A stretch of 64,000 bases of DNA from Desulfosporosinus lacus DSM 15449 (GCF_900129935.1 NZ_FQXJ01000017.1:61849-125848); one strand, 5' to 3'. Positions 28,171 to 36,098 are shown, numbered from the stretch's first letter. Notes: generated by a model from the sequence alone, not told the origin. Numbers and translations: made by a program.

Positions 28171-28215
28171 CTGTTTGTTTTTAAACAGTTGCAATTGGAT
28201 TGCCTGAATTCAGGC
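28171..28215 (-). promoter_or_regulatory. Putative enhancer (activator) sites for the SulP sigma-54 promoter
   Basis: Two palindromes lie about 140-185 nt upstream of the -24 element: CTGTTTGTTTTTAAACAG (28171-28188) and GCCTGAATTCAGGC (28202-28215). Both recur, the second imperfectly, at the same distance from the second sigma-54 promoter. Binding by the NtrC-type protein is inferred from position. Confidence 0.65.
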
Positions 28216-28225
28216 TGTGGTATTT

Positions 28226-28279
28226 TATCAAAGAAGACGACTCAAATTTAGAAAAAAATTCGAATCGTCTTCTTTGATA
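28226..28279 (-). terminator. Terminator after the P3 operon
   Basis: Arms 28226-28240 and 28265-28279 are exact 15-nt inverted repeats (TATCAAAGAAGACGA). It lies 15 nt past the micropeptide stop on the minus strand. Confidence 0.65.
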
Positions 28280-28294
28280 TAGATCCTAGTTAAA

Positions 28295-28381
28295 TCAGCA
28301 TTTGTCTAATGTTTGATCATCATGCCAGAGCCAATCACCGAAGAAAGCCAAAAAACCCCAAATAAATTTCAAAGCATCCAT
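28295..28381 (-). CDS. Putative 28-residue hydrophobic micropeptide
   Basis: The minus strand reads MDALKFIWGFLAFFGDWLWH then DDQTLDKC and stop. AGGAGG is 6 nt before the ATG at 28381, one of the best ribosome binding sites in this area. The peptide is an aromatic, hydrophobic helix with an acidic tail, suggestive of a membrane-associated regulator, but no family is recognised. It is the last reading frame of the sigma-54 operon with the 57-residue ORF and P3, and a 15-bp terminator follows. Confidence 0.5.
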   Translation of the reverse strand: MDALKFIWGFLAFFGDWLWHDDQTLDKC

Positions 28382-28436
28382 ATTTATCCTCCTTTCCTTC
28401 TTCATGACCATTTGGTCCTCTGATAAGTGTCGCTTA

Positions 28437-29045
28437 TCAAATCCATATTTTCAGACTGTCTTTGTTTTCAATGAACAGATCGGCAATCTTTGTTGCAACG
28501 TCATGATAGTGACCTTTGCCTTCTTCCCAATCCTTAATGCTAGTAGTAGCCCTCATTGTTCGACGATTTAAAGGAATCCAATTTGTTTGGGTTATGTCAA
28601 AGTTTGCAATAGATCGCTCAAATTCATCTCCTAAGTTACTAGTACTCCAATAATTAGGTTCTTTTTCAAGTCTTGTATCCAAGACACGCCTCACAAACTC
28701 AGTTGTAATGGTTCCAAAAGTAATTATAAGTTTAGGTTGATATTCTGAGACACTTTTCTTTAACATTGCAATGTTATTATTTGCTTCCGACTCATTGGAG
28801 GTATTAGAAACTCTTCCAATATTGCTTACTGCATTCTTAATATAAATATTTCTACTGTTAATTCTTGCATGAAGTTTGCGATATACTTTGTCCTGAATCT
28901 CATACATTATTGGATTCCAAATATTAAGAACGTCAGTGGGGTATTTGGGATTAACTAAGAGCCAAATCGGAAAAGATCTATCTCCGGATTCTTTCATCAT
29001 GCTATCAACAGAAATTGAATAATTATCGAGTAATAAGCTGGGCAA
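28437..29045 (-). CDS. Conserved hypothetical protein, paralog family, divergent copy P3
   Basis: 202 residues from TTG 29045. This start gives the GAAAGGCGGG leader at 6 nt, as in P1. P3 keeps FPIWLLVNPKYP, YEIQDKVYRKLHARI, NIYIKNAV, PKLIITFG and ATKIADLFIENKDSLKIW. It has lost the NTLNWW motif (NTSNESEAN instead), and FGAFPFEF is FGTITTEF, so its activity may differ from the other four copies. It lies in an operon driven by a sigma-54 promoter at 29490-29505. Function unknown. Confidence 0.7.
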   Translation of the reverse strand: MPSLLLDNYSISVDSMMKESGDRSFPIWLLVNPKYPTDVLNIWNPIMYEIQDKVYRKLHARINSRNIYIKNAVSNIGRVSNTSNESEANNNIAMLKKSVSEYQPKLIITFGTITTEFVRRVLDTRLEKEPNYWSTSNLGDEFERSIANFDITQTNWIPLNRRTMRATTSIKDWEEGKGHYHDVATKIADLFIENKDSLKIWI

Positions 29046-29105
29046 ACGAATCCCGCCTTTCAGTGAATTATATTGAAATCTAATGTTTTGCATAGAGTAT
29101 ATTGA

Positions 29106-29130
29106 TTATGAATATTTTGGTTTGCTATAG
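29106..29130 (+). repeat. Isolated 5' box of the dispersed element (copy B)
   Basis: TTATGAATATTTTGG followed by TTTGCTATAGACTCA matches the 5' box of copies A, C, D and E, but no 3' hairpin follows. It lies between the 57-residue ORF and P3, in the orientation opposite to both. Possibly a remnant. Confidence 0.5.
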
Positions 29131-29189
29131 ACTCAATAATCTCATATGTTATGCTTTGATTATGTGGGAGAGAGGTTGTCTTTAATAAG

Positions 29190-29363
29190 CTAATTTCTAA
29201 CGCATAATTGATCTGTTGTTACTCGCTCTTGAATTTTGTCCTGATTTAGAGTCCGGAATTTCCGCATCACTTCCACAATAAGCTTGCTCGTTTCAATCTC
29301 ATTATGAATATTGCAAGTATCAAACAATTCTTGAACCCATACTGTGAATTGATTTGTAGTCAT
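29190..29363 (-). CDS. Putative 57-residue small protein, first gene of a sigma-54 operon
   Basis: The minus strand encodes a soluble, charged peptide that starts MTTNQFTVWVQELFDTC and ends DQLCVRN. AGGAGG lies 8 nt before ATG 29363. The sigma-54 promoter at 29490-29505 is about 115 nt upstream of the start. No family recognised; a small helical regulator is a guess. Confidence 0.55.
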   Translation of the reverse strand: MTTNQFTVWVQELFDTCNIHNEIETSKLIVEVMRKFRTLNQDKIQERVTTDQLCVRN

Positions 29364-29489
29364 GACAATTACCTCCTAAAATGAAATATATTAAAAAGCC
29401 CCGCGAAGCATTGGTCGGTATACCTGCATAAATACAATACATACTTACCTTTCATTTCATTTTTCTGAGTGCAACTTAGTAATTACTCA

Positions 29490-29505
29490 TGCAATTATAG
29501 TGCCA
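29490..29505 (-). promoter_or_regulatory. Sigma-54 (-24/-12) promoter for the P3 operon
   Basis: The minus strand reads TGGCACTATAATTGCA, a full match to TGGCACN5TTGCA with correct spacing. Predicted transcription start near 29478, leading left into the 57-residue ORF and P3. Confidence 0.87.
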
Positions 29506-29647
29506 GCCATTTTACTCGTTTTCCAGATGAGTTTTGTATGTTTTCAGACATATGCATCTACAGTAGAGCAAACACTTAGAGTTTGAATGCACCTAAAGAA
29601 CTTCTAAATACTTCTTATCGTGCTCTTTATTACCAGGCATTCTCCTT

Positions 29648-29690
29648 TTGTTTGTTTTTAAACAGTCACAAGTGAATTGTCTGAATTCAC
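29648..29690. promoter_or_regulatory. Putative enhancer sites shared by the P3 operon and the histidine kinase gene
   Basis: TTGTTTGTTTTTAAACAG (29648-29665) and the inverted repeat GTGAATT...AATTCAC (29672-29690) are the counterparts of the sites at 28171-28215. They lie 143-185 nt upstream of the sigma-54 promoter and end only 18 nt before the kinase start, so the regulator might also control its own kinase. Confidence 0.6.
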
Positions 29691-29707
29691 GCTAAGGGGG
29701 CGTTTAC

Positions 29708-31228
29708 TTGTTAAGACTAAAAAATAAATCCTTCGCTTCTCAAATAATGTTCACTGTTTCAGCCATTTTGCTGATCCCCATACTCGTGATGACGTATGAT
29801 ATCTTTTTTTCCAGTGCCAAAGATGAAATGCTATTAAAAACCAAGGAAGAGCGATTAGGGACTATGGTTAATGCCACAGTTCAGAGTTTAACTGAAGTTT
29901 TGGACCGTTCGAATCTAGAGTACAATACCCCGCTCTCTAAAAAGGATATAAATATAGTCGCCAATGCCTTTGAAATAATTGCCAAACCATTGTCAGACGG
30001 GAACCCGGGAGTACGCTTGGGTTTGTACATTCCAGAAACTAATGATCTGTTCGTCTATGGTTTTCTACATCAATATCGGCCTCAAACGCCCGAGGAAATA
30101 AAGGCAAGAGAGTATCGAATTTTAGACGAAGCTTCCTCAGGGCTAGTAGCTGTTAATGCGACTAAAGAGCCGCTTTCCCGTATCGCAGGTTCTCAAGGAA
30201 ACCAAGCTTTTGAATATTTAATGCCCGTGATGCAACAAGGAAAACTGATCGCTATAGCTTGGGCAGACGAACAGGTTCATCCGGTCTTTGCACAGAGCAG
30301 GCAATTCAGTCTGATCACTCGATACATGACGCTTTTAGGACTGATATTTGGCCTAGGAACTGCTCTTTATGTCATTCACAACTTGGCCGCTGAGGTACAA
30401 GTGATTAAAAACGGAATTTTGAGTATGCAGGAAGACAGTGAAAAAAGACTGCCTGCGATGCCTGGGGAAATCGGGGAAGTTGTCCAAGCCATTAACAACA
30501 TGGCTGATAACTTAAAGGAAAAGAAACGACTAGAAGAAGAATTGAGGCGGTCGGAAAGACTGGTAGCATTGGGTCGACTTGTTACAGGGGTAGCACATGA
30601 GTTGAGAAATCCTTTGGCGATTGTTAAAGCCACTGTCCAAGTTATGGAGGGAGAGTTCAAAACACAACAAGGGTTGAGGGAATATACGAAGGTGATTTGT
30701 GATCAAGTTGATCGAGGAAATCTTGTTATTAAAGAGTTGCTGGACTTTGGTCGTCCTTGTAAACCAATCGTTAGTCCAACCGAGTTGAACCGTTTACTGG
30801 AATCCGTTCTTATCTTTACCTTCCCAATGCTACGGCAAAATAATATTGAGTTGGAGAAAAGGTTTGAACCTAACCTTCCTTTAGTAAACATCGATATGGA
30901 TAGGATGAAACAGGTTTTTGTCAATTTAATTATTAATGCTATTCAAGCGATGGAGGGGGGAGGTAAACTGATCATTGAATCGATCGTCAAGGAAGAAACA
31001 ATTGAAGTAATTTTCACCGATTCGGGTACAGGGATCGAGCCTAACGATCTTTCACGTGTTTTTGATCCGTTTTACACGACTAGGGATGATGGGGCTGGGT
31101 TAGGATTGTCTATCAGTTATCAAATTATCCACATGCACATGGGGAAAATCTGGGTTTTTGAAACTTCCCCAAAAGGGACTGCTATGGCTGTGAGTATTCC
31201 TAAATCAAACCTGCTTACAAACGAATGA
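29708..31228 (+). CDS. Membrane sensor histidine kinase, NtrB/AtoS-like
   Basis: 506 residues. TM1 at about 12-32, an extracytoplasmic sensor region to about 203, TM2 about 208-226, HAMP-like linker, HisKA domain with phospho-acceptor H297 in GVAHELRNPL, and an HATPase domain with N-box VNLIINAIQAMEGGG, G1 DSGTGIE and G2 GAGLGLSIS. The form is that of kinases paired with NtrC-type regulators. The nearest regulator, 24332-25687, is separated by the sigma-54-controlled genes, which suggests one signalling unit. The ligand is unknown; sulfate or another anion is a guess from the neighbours. TTG 29708 follows AAGGGGG. Confidence 0.9.
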   Translation: MLRLKNKSFASQIMFTVSAILLIPILVMTYDIFFSSAKDEMLLKTKEERLGTMVNATVQSLTEVLDRSNLEYNTPLSKKDINIVANAFEIIAKPLSDGNPGVRLGLYIPETNDLFVYGFLHQYRPQTPEEIKAREYRILDEASSGLVAVNATKEPLSRIAGSQGNQAFEYLMPVMQQGKLIAIAWADEQVHPVFAQSRQFSLITRYMTLLGLIFGLGTALYVIHNLAAEVQVIKNGILSMQEDSEKRLPAMPGEIGEVVQAINNMADNLKEKKRLEEELRRSERLVALGRLVTGVAHELRNPLAIVKATVQVMEGEFKTQQGLREYTKVICDQVDRGNLVIKELLDFGRPCKPIVSPTELNRLLESVLIFTFPMLRQNNIELEKRFEPNLPLVNIDMDRMKQVFVNLIINAIQAMEGGGKLIIESIVKEETIEVIFTDSGTGIEPNDLSRVFDPFYTTRDDGAGLGLSISYQIIHMHMGKIWVFETSPKGTAMAVSIPKSNLLTNE

Positions 31229-31323
31229 TGATTCGTAACACAATAATCTGATTAAAGATGATATCAATAAAGGGCTATGAAATAATAAAGAAATAGCACA
31301 GACCTCCTTTTTCGCACAAAAAT

Positions 31324-31357
31324 ACTCCGAAGAGAAACATTTCTCTCGGAGTTTTTT
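31324..31357 (+). terminator. Rho-independent terminator after the kinase
   Basis: ACTCCGA-AGAGAAA pairs with TTTCTCTCGGAGT with one bulged A, followed by TTTTTT. Confidence 0.85.
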
Positions 31358-31568
31358 GTGATAATAGATCTAATTAATTAAGAAAGTTTTGGACTGATAT
31401 AGTTATAGCCCATATTCATTGCAATGGAGACGATTTAGGAAGGGGACACATCTCTAATAGCCTATTTTTTACGTGGAAAAGGGGGGATGGAACAGCAACG
31501 TTAATAAGTTCAGATGATTACTGCTGAATTATCTGGTTAACCATCGATTTAGCAATAGTGTAAAGCGA

Positions 31569-31825
31569 TTATGAGCATTTTGATTTGCTATAGACGCATT
31601 GCGAGCACAATGATACTCTTTACTTGTGAGTATAGTCACATAACAAATAGAAGGGAGATTGAAAATAACAACTAAAAAGGCATGAAAAAACATTCTAACC
31701 TTTTAAGGAAGTATAGGCTTTGAGTGATTGGAGGGGTGCATGAACAAATAAAGGAGGGAAGTGATATTAAACGTTCTAAATAAATAAAAAAAGCAGCCTC
31801 GTAAGGCCGCTAAGAAATTTAATCG
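31569..31825 (+). repeat. Dispersed intergenic element, copy C (upstream of the DASS permease)
   Basis: 5' box TTATGAGCATTTTGATTTGC then TATAGACGCA; a TGATACTCTTTACTTGTGAG segment shared almost exactly with copy E; 3' hairpin GCAGCCT-CGTA-AGGCCGC (31793-31810) followed by TAAGAAATTTAATCG. It contains a perfect Crp-type site. The element ends about 130 nt before the permease start. Confidence 0.7.
31625..31640 (+). promoter_or_regulatory. Perfect Crp/Fnr-family palindrome TGTGA-N6-TCACA
   Basis: TGTGAGTATAGTCACA matches the Crp consensus half-sites exactly. It lies in copy C of the dispersed element, upstream of the DASS permease. A Crp/Fnr-family regulator is inferred; none is encoded in the window. 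Confidence 0.65.
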
Positions 31826-31956
31826 TAATTGTATTATAACACAAAAATGCAGAAAAGTGTGAGACCATGTTTGCAATTATTTGTTTAGGTAATTGGGTTA
31901 ATGACCATAGTACTGTACAAGCAGCACCTAAAAAATGATAGAGGGGTGTGTTAAAA

Positions 31957-33414
31957 ATGAGTGGTAATAATGCAAAGCGAACTTTCTTTATTTTGCTTGG
32001 AGTAGCATTATTTTTGGTATTCTTTTATGCTCCACAGTTTGGAGCGGCGGTAGATCCTTCTGGGAAATCCTTCGAGTTAAGCCAACAAGGTAAAGCGGCG
32101 ATTGGTTTATTCTTTCTGGCCAGTATTTGGTGGGTATTTGAGGTGACTCCCATTGGTGTTACCAGTATTATGATTGGGGTTGTGCAGGCTTTATTTCTAA
32201 TACGTCCCGCAAAAGATGCGTTTAGAGATTTTATGGACCCTACGGTATTGTTTATTTTAGGATCACTGCTTATAGGTCTGGCTTTCACCAAGGCTGGAAT
32301 AACCAAAAGAATTGCCTATAAGATGTTGGACATTGTGGGTGAAGATACCAGAAAGATTTTATTAGGGGTATTTGTTATTACGGCATTATTAACCCATATC
32401 ATGGCCCATACGGCCGTGGCGGCTACAATGTTTCCAATTTTAGTGACAATTCTGGCCTTGTATAATGGAGATAATTCCGATGGCAAGCCTTCAAAATTTG
32501 GTAAGGCTTTGTTCATAGGGATGGCCTACACAGCAGGTGCTGGAAGTATTTGCACTTTATTGGGCGGTGCTCGTAACCCCGCTGCGGTTGGTTTTTATAC
32601 AGAGTTTACAGGCGTCGAGGTTTCTTTTGTTGACTTTTCGCTCCACTTGGCACCTTTTGGTTGGGCAACTGTATTTCTTATTTGGGCTTTGTTAATGGTT
32701 ATTTATAAGCCGGAAAAAACTAAGATCCCTGGGTTGCGTGAGAAGGCTAGATCAGAGTATGCAAAACTTGGCCCAATTAAAAAGAATGAAATATTCGTAG
32801 GCGTCGTTGTTGTTTTTGCACTGGCTATGCTTGTGTTACAAGCCGTTATTCCGGCATTAAAGACAATGGATCGTTCGGTTCCGTTGTTGCTCGCTGGTGT
32901 ACTGTTCTTCCTTGCTAATGTATTGACTGTTGAGGATCTGGAGAAAAAAATCCCTTGGAACATCGTTTTACTGTTCTCCGGTGCCATGAGCATAGGTTTC
33001 TGCCTATGGCAGACAGGTGCAGCTCAGTGGATCGCCATCAAGTGGTTGGGAATGCTTGCTGGTGCACACTGGTTGGTCTTTGTGTTAGCGGTTTGTTTCC
33101 TTGTACTGATTATGACAAACTTTATTATGAATGTAGCGGCTATTGCCATTACCCTGCCTGTAGCTCTTGTCATGGCTCAGTATCTCGGAGTTAACCCGGA
33201 ACTTATCCTGTATGGTGCCACTGCAATGGCTGGTATGCCCTTCTTACTCCTGATTGGAGCTGCTCCTAACGCAATGGCCTATGAGTCTAAGCAGTTTACC
33301 ACGGGTGAATTTTTTGTAAGTGGTATCCCTGCAAGTGCGCTTATCATGGGGGTCCTGGTACTCATGACTTTTACCTACTGGCCAATTGTAGGGCTGTCAC
33401 CACTTCTAAAGTAG
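31957..33414 (+). CDS. SLC13/DASS family anion symporter
   Basis: 485-residue membrane protein with about 11-12 hydrophobic segments. Marks of the divalent anion:sodium symporter family: IWWVFEVTPIGVTS near residue 50, a first substrate loop LTHIMAHTAVAATMFPI and a second TNFIMNVAAIAITLPVALVM. The canonical Ser-Asn-Thr motifs are here AHT and MNV, so sodium or substrate binding may differ. Sulfate, C4-dicarboxylate or similar anions are candidates. ATG 31957 is 8 nt after GAGGGGTG. Preceded by repeat element C and a perfect Crp-type site. Confidence 0.85.
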   Translation: MSGNNAKRTFFILLGVALFLVFFYAPQFGAAVDPSGKSFELSQQGKAAIGLFFLASIWWVFEVTPIGVTSIMIGVVQALFLIRPAKDAFRDFMDPTVLFILGSLLIGLAFTKAGITKRIAYKMLDIVGEDTRKILLGVFVITALLTHIMAHTAVAATMFPILVTILALYNGDNSDGKPSKFGKALFIGMAYTAGAGSICTLLGGARNPAAVGFYTEFTGVEVSFVDFSLHLAPFGWATVFLIWALLMVIYKPEKTKIPGLREKARSEYAKLGPIKKNEIFVGVVVVFALAMLVLQAVIPALKTMDRSVPLLLAGVLFFLANVLTVEDLEKKIPWNIVLLFSGAMSIGFCLWQTGAAQWIAIKWLGMLAGAHWLVFVLAVCFLVLIMTNFIMNVAAIAITLPVALVMAQYLGVNPELILYGATAMAGMPFLLLIGAAPNAMAYESKQFTTGEFFVSGIPASALIMGVLVLMTFTYWPIVGLSPLLK

Positions 33415-33436
33415 GTTAGTAGAAGTAATTATGAAC

Positions 33437-33468
33437 TGATACACCTGGGTTTTGATCTAGGTGTATCA
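33437..33468 (+). terminator. Hairpin between DASS and ArsB/NhaD genes
   Basis: TGATACACCT (33437-33446) pairs with AGGTGTATCA (33459-33468); a short T-run follows. Terminator or attenuator. Confidence 0.6.
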
Positions 33469-33514
33469 ACTTTAAATTTGATTAATATTTTGAATTAGAA
33501 TTGAGGGGATGTCG

Positions 33515-34798
33515 GTGGAAGGTAACAGCCAAATAATATATGCTACTGCGGTATTTTTAATTTCCTATGCAATTATTATCTCCGAAAAGATTCACAGGAC
33601 AGTTGTCGCCTTATTTGGGGGAATGCTTGTCATCATAGGCGGGGTTATAAGCCAAGAACAAGCGATTGAGGCTATTGACTTCAATACCATTGGGCTATTA
33701 GTGGGAATGATGGTCATTGTGGGAATAGCCAGAAACTCAGGGCTTTTTGAATACCTGGCAGTATGGTCTGCCAAACAAAGTAAGGGAGATCCTTTGAAGA
33801 TTATGGTCTCACTTACAATTATCACAGCAATCCTTTCTGCGCTCTTAGATAATGTTACAACGGTATTGTTAATCGTCCCTATTACCTTTTCAATTGCTAA
33901 GGCCCTGGAGATCAACCCAATGCCAATTTTATTTTCGGAAATCTTTGCGTCTAATATTGGCGGTACTTCAACTTTAATCGGTGATCCTCCTAATATTATG
34001 ATTGGTTCTGCGACAGGCTTGGGCTTTATGGACTTTGTTATTAACCTTGCACCAGTTGTCATTGTAATCATGATTGTGACTGTATTATTACTAAAATTGA
34101 TTTATCATAAACAAATGGTTACTCGTGAAGAATTGAAGAACAACATTATGATGATGGATCCTACCAGCGAAATAAAAGATTCGACCTTATTAAAAAAGTC
34201 ACTATTTGTAATTTCGCTTACAGTTTTTGGATTTTTCATTCACAAGTATGTTCACCTTGAATCAGCTACTATTGCTCTGACTGGAGCAGCGTTACTATTG
34301 TTAATAACTCGTGATGACCCAGAGCATGCGTTAGGTGCAGTGGAATGGCCCGTGATATTCTTCTTTGCAGGACTATTTATGCTGGTTGGAGCCTTGGAAC
34401 ATGTGGGCGTTATTGAATGGATTGCAATGGAGTCGTTGAAATTTACGGGTGGAGAAATCTTGCCTACCGGAATGTTAATCCTTTGGCTCTCTGCTATAGC
34501 TTCGGCTTTTGTGGACAATATCCCCTTTGTGGCCACAATGATCCCCTTAATTGAGGATATGGGCAGATTAGGCGGTATTACAGACCTCAATCCTCTCTGG
34601 TGGTCATTATCCCTCGGCGCTTGCCTTGGAGGTAACGGTACAATTATTGGAGCGTCTGCCAATGTTGTGGTAGTAGGCATGGCAGAGAAAAGAGGCAACA
34701 AATTTACTTTCATAGGTTTTATGAAAGTGGCATTTCCGTTAATGATTGTTTCAATTCTCATTTCCTCGGTTTATCTGTATTTCTTCTATCTGACATAG
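33515..34798 (+). CDS. ArsB/NhaD family ion transporter
   Basis: 427-residue membrane protein of the ion-transporter superfamily (ArsB, NhaD, human P protein). Seen: LISYAIIISEKIHRTVVAL at the N terminus, LSALLDNVTTVLLIVPI, NIGGTSTLIGDPPNIMIGSA, and the matching second half SAFVDNIPFVATMIPL and LGGNGTIIGASANVVVVG. The inverted-repeat DN(V/I) motifs are typical. Substrate could be arsenite, protons/sodium or another anion. GTG 33515 gives a better SD distance than the in-frame ATG 33509, which abuts the SD. Confidence 0.85.
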   Translation: MEGNSQIIYATAVFLISYAIIISEKIHRTVVALFGGMLVIIGGVISQEQAIEAIDFNTIGLLVGMMVIVGIARNSGLFEYLAVWSAKQSKGDPLKIMVSLTIITAILSALLDNVTTVLLIVPITFSIAKALEINPMPILFSEIFASNIGGTSTLIGDPPNIMIGSATGLGFMDFVINLAPVVIVIMIVTVLLLKLIYHKQMVTREELKNNIMMMDPTSEIKDSTLLKKSLFVISLTVFGFFIHKYVHLESATIALTGAALLLLITRDDPEHALGAVEWPVIFFFAGLFMLVGALEHVGVIEWIAMESLKFTGGEILPTGMLILWLSAIASAFVDNIPFVATMIPLIEDMGRLGGITDLNPLWWSLSLGACLGGNGTIIGASANVVVVGMAEKRGNKFTFIGFMKVAFPLMIVSILISSVYLYFFYLT

Positions 34799-35069
34799 GA
34801 AGAAATTTAATCACTGGTCAGTATCAGCATTTATTTCAATTCAATAAAGGAGAGGCCAAATTCCAGATCCCAGAGGTAAAGATGTTTTTGAGACTTTGGA
34901 ATGTTAATCAAAAATAAGAAAGGAGAGATTTGTTGTCGGCTTAGCACGTGATAAATATATACCTTTAGTCGAAAGGGATTCAGGAGATATAAACTATCCG
35001 ATCTGGCTATTAATTAATCCAAAATATCCTACCGTTGTCGATGACATTTGGAGACATGTCTTAGATGAA

Positions 35070-35519
35070 ATGCAAGATAAAGTTTATAGGGAAATACACT
35101 CTAGAATTGATACTAGTAATATCTACATTAGGAGTGCAGTCAGTGATTGTGGAATAGTCCCAAGTTCATTAAATTGGTGGGGTAACGAGGTTGCATCAGA
35201 AATAAAGTTGTTAAGGAAAATTATTCTTGAATATAACCCGAAATTACTCATTTCCTTTGGCGGGTTTCCATATGAATTTTTGAGACGTGTCTTTGAAATT
35301 AAACCTAAAAAAGGACCTAAGTACTGGAGCCCTTCTATTTTAAAGAATGAATTTGATAGATCAATTAATAATTTCGATGTGGACCATACCAATATTATTC
35401 CTTTGCTTCGTCGCATAATTCCCAATGATGGCACCGAGCAATACTTTCAATATGCAGGGACAAACATATCTGAAAGGATTATTCAGAACAAGGACAGTTT
35501 AGAGATATGGATTAAATGA
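35070..35519 (+). CDS. Conserved hypothetical protein, paralog family, copy P4, apparently frameshifted at its start
   Basis: The ORF from ATG 35070 codes 149 residues, but family similarity in the same frame reaches back to about 34980 (YPIWLLINPKYP, DDIWRHVLDE) and no ATG, GTG or TTG exists in that frame upstream. The family-type leader GAAAGGAGAG and a TTG at 34933 are there, but in a frame that stops after three codons, as if one base had been lost near 34940. So P4 is either a pseudogene, a sequencing error, or uses an odd start. The core is otherwise intact: NIYIRSAVSD, SLNWWG, PKLLISFGGFPYEFLRRVFE, TNIIPLLRRI, ERIIQNKDSLEIW. Confidence 0.6.
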   Translation: MQDKVYREIHSRIDTSNIYIRSAVSDCGIVPSSLNWWGNEVASEIKLLRKIILEYNPKLLISFGGFPYEFLRRVFEIKPKKGPKYWSPSILKNEFDRSINNFDVDHTNIIPLLRRIIPNDGTEQYFQYAGTNISERIIQNKDSLEIWIK

Positions 35520-35540
35520 AATTCTATTTGTCATATTTAA

Positions 35541-35783
35541 CTAAAAGTACTGTCCCAGAAAAGTACCTGCTTGTTTCAACTGGTACGGATCTCCACCATC
35601 ATTTAAGAATTGCTCATAGTGATAAACCCAATTGTCGATTTCTGGAATAACCTTTTTCCATGAATTATCTCCTAAAATTTTGTAATACCAATACATCATT
35701 TGAGAGTTAGCTAACTTTGATGAGCAGCAATACTTCTTTTCAAATTCTAAAAGCGGTTCTAAGGATGTACTTGCGTTTTTCAT
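35541..35783 (-). CDS. Small hypothetical protein
   Basis: 80 residues from ATG 35783 (MKNASTSLEPLLEFEKKYCC ... WYYKILGDNSWKKVIPEID), with GGAGGG 8 nt upstream on the minus strand. Rich in Tyr and Trp, soluble, not recognised. It ends 21 nt from P4, which is convergent. Confidence 0.5.
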   Translation of the reverse strand: MKNASTSLEPLLEFEKKYCCSSKLANSQMMYWYYKILGDNSWKKVIPEIDNWVYHYEQFLNDGGDPYQLKQAGTFLGQYF

Positions 35784-35858
35784 TGATTGTTCCCTCCGGT
35801 CCAAGATGTGTCTAAGATATACCTGTTTCCCCTAAATTATCGCCATTACATTAAATAA

Positions 35859-36050
35859 TTATGAAGATTTGGTTTTGCTATATACCTGATTTAAATGGGA
35901 TGATAATCTATTATTGTAAAGAATGATCACTAAAGGAGGCTGGATTCCAAACTTGAACAGTCTCATAAGAAAGTTTAACCAGTTTATTTTGTTTTTAATT
36001 TCAAAACAAACTATAAAAAGCTGTCTAAAGGCCGCTAAGAAATTTAATTG
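35859..36050 (+). repeat. Dispersed intergenic element, copy D
   Basis: 5' box TTATGAAGATTTGG then TTTTGCTATATAC; TGATAATCTATTATTGT; 3' hairpin GCTGTCT-AA-AGGCCGC (36020-36035) followed by TAAGAAATTTAATTG. The T-G pair inside the stem keeps the fold despite sequence change. It ends 48 nt before the next gene. Confidence 0.6.
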
Positions 36051-36098
36051 CTTTCATTACACTAATATTTCACTCCATGTTGAAGGAGGGTTTTAATT

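Noticed and set aside
31569..31600. The 5' box of the repeat elements as a sigma-54 promoter (GAGCATTTTGATTTGC)
   Set aside because: GG is not conserved and the GG-to-GC distance is one base too long; copies D and E deviate further.
23462..36050. The conserved AAGGCCGCTAAGAAATTTAAT block of the repeat elements read as a peptide (KAAKKFN)
   Set aside because: Copies A, C and E have in-frame stops close upstream, so only copy D could be translated; a hairpin fits all four better.
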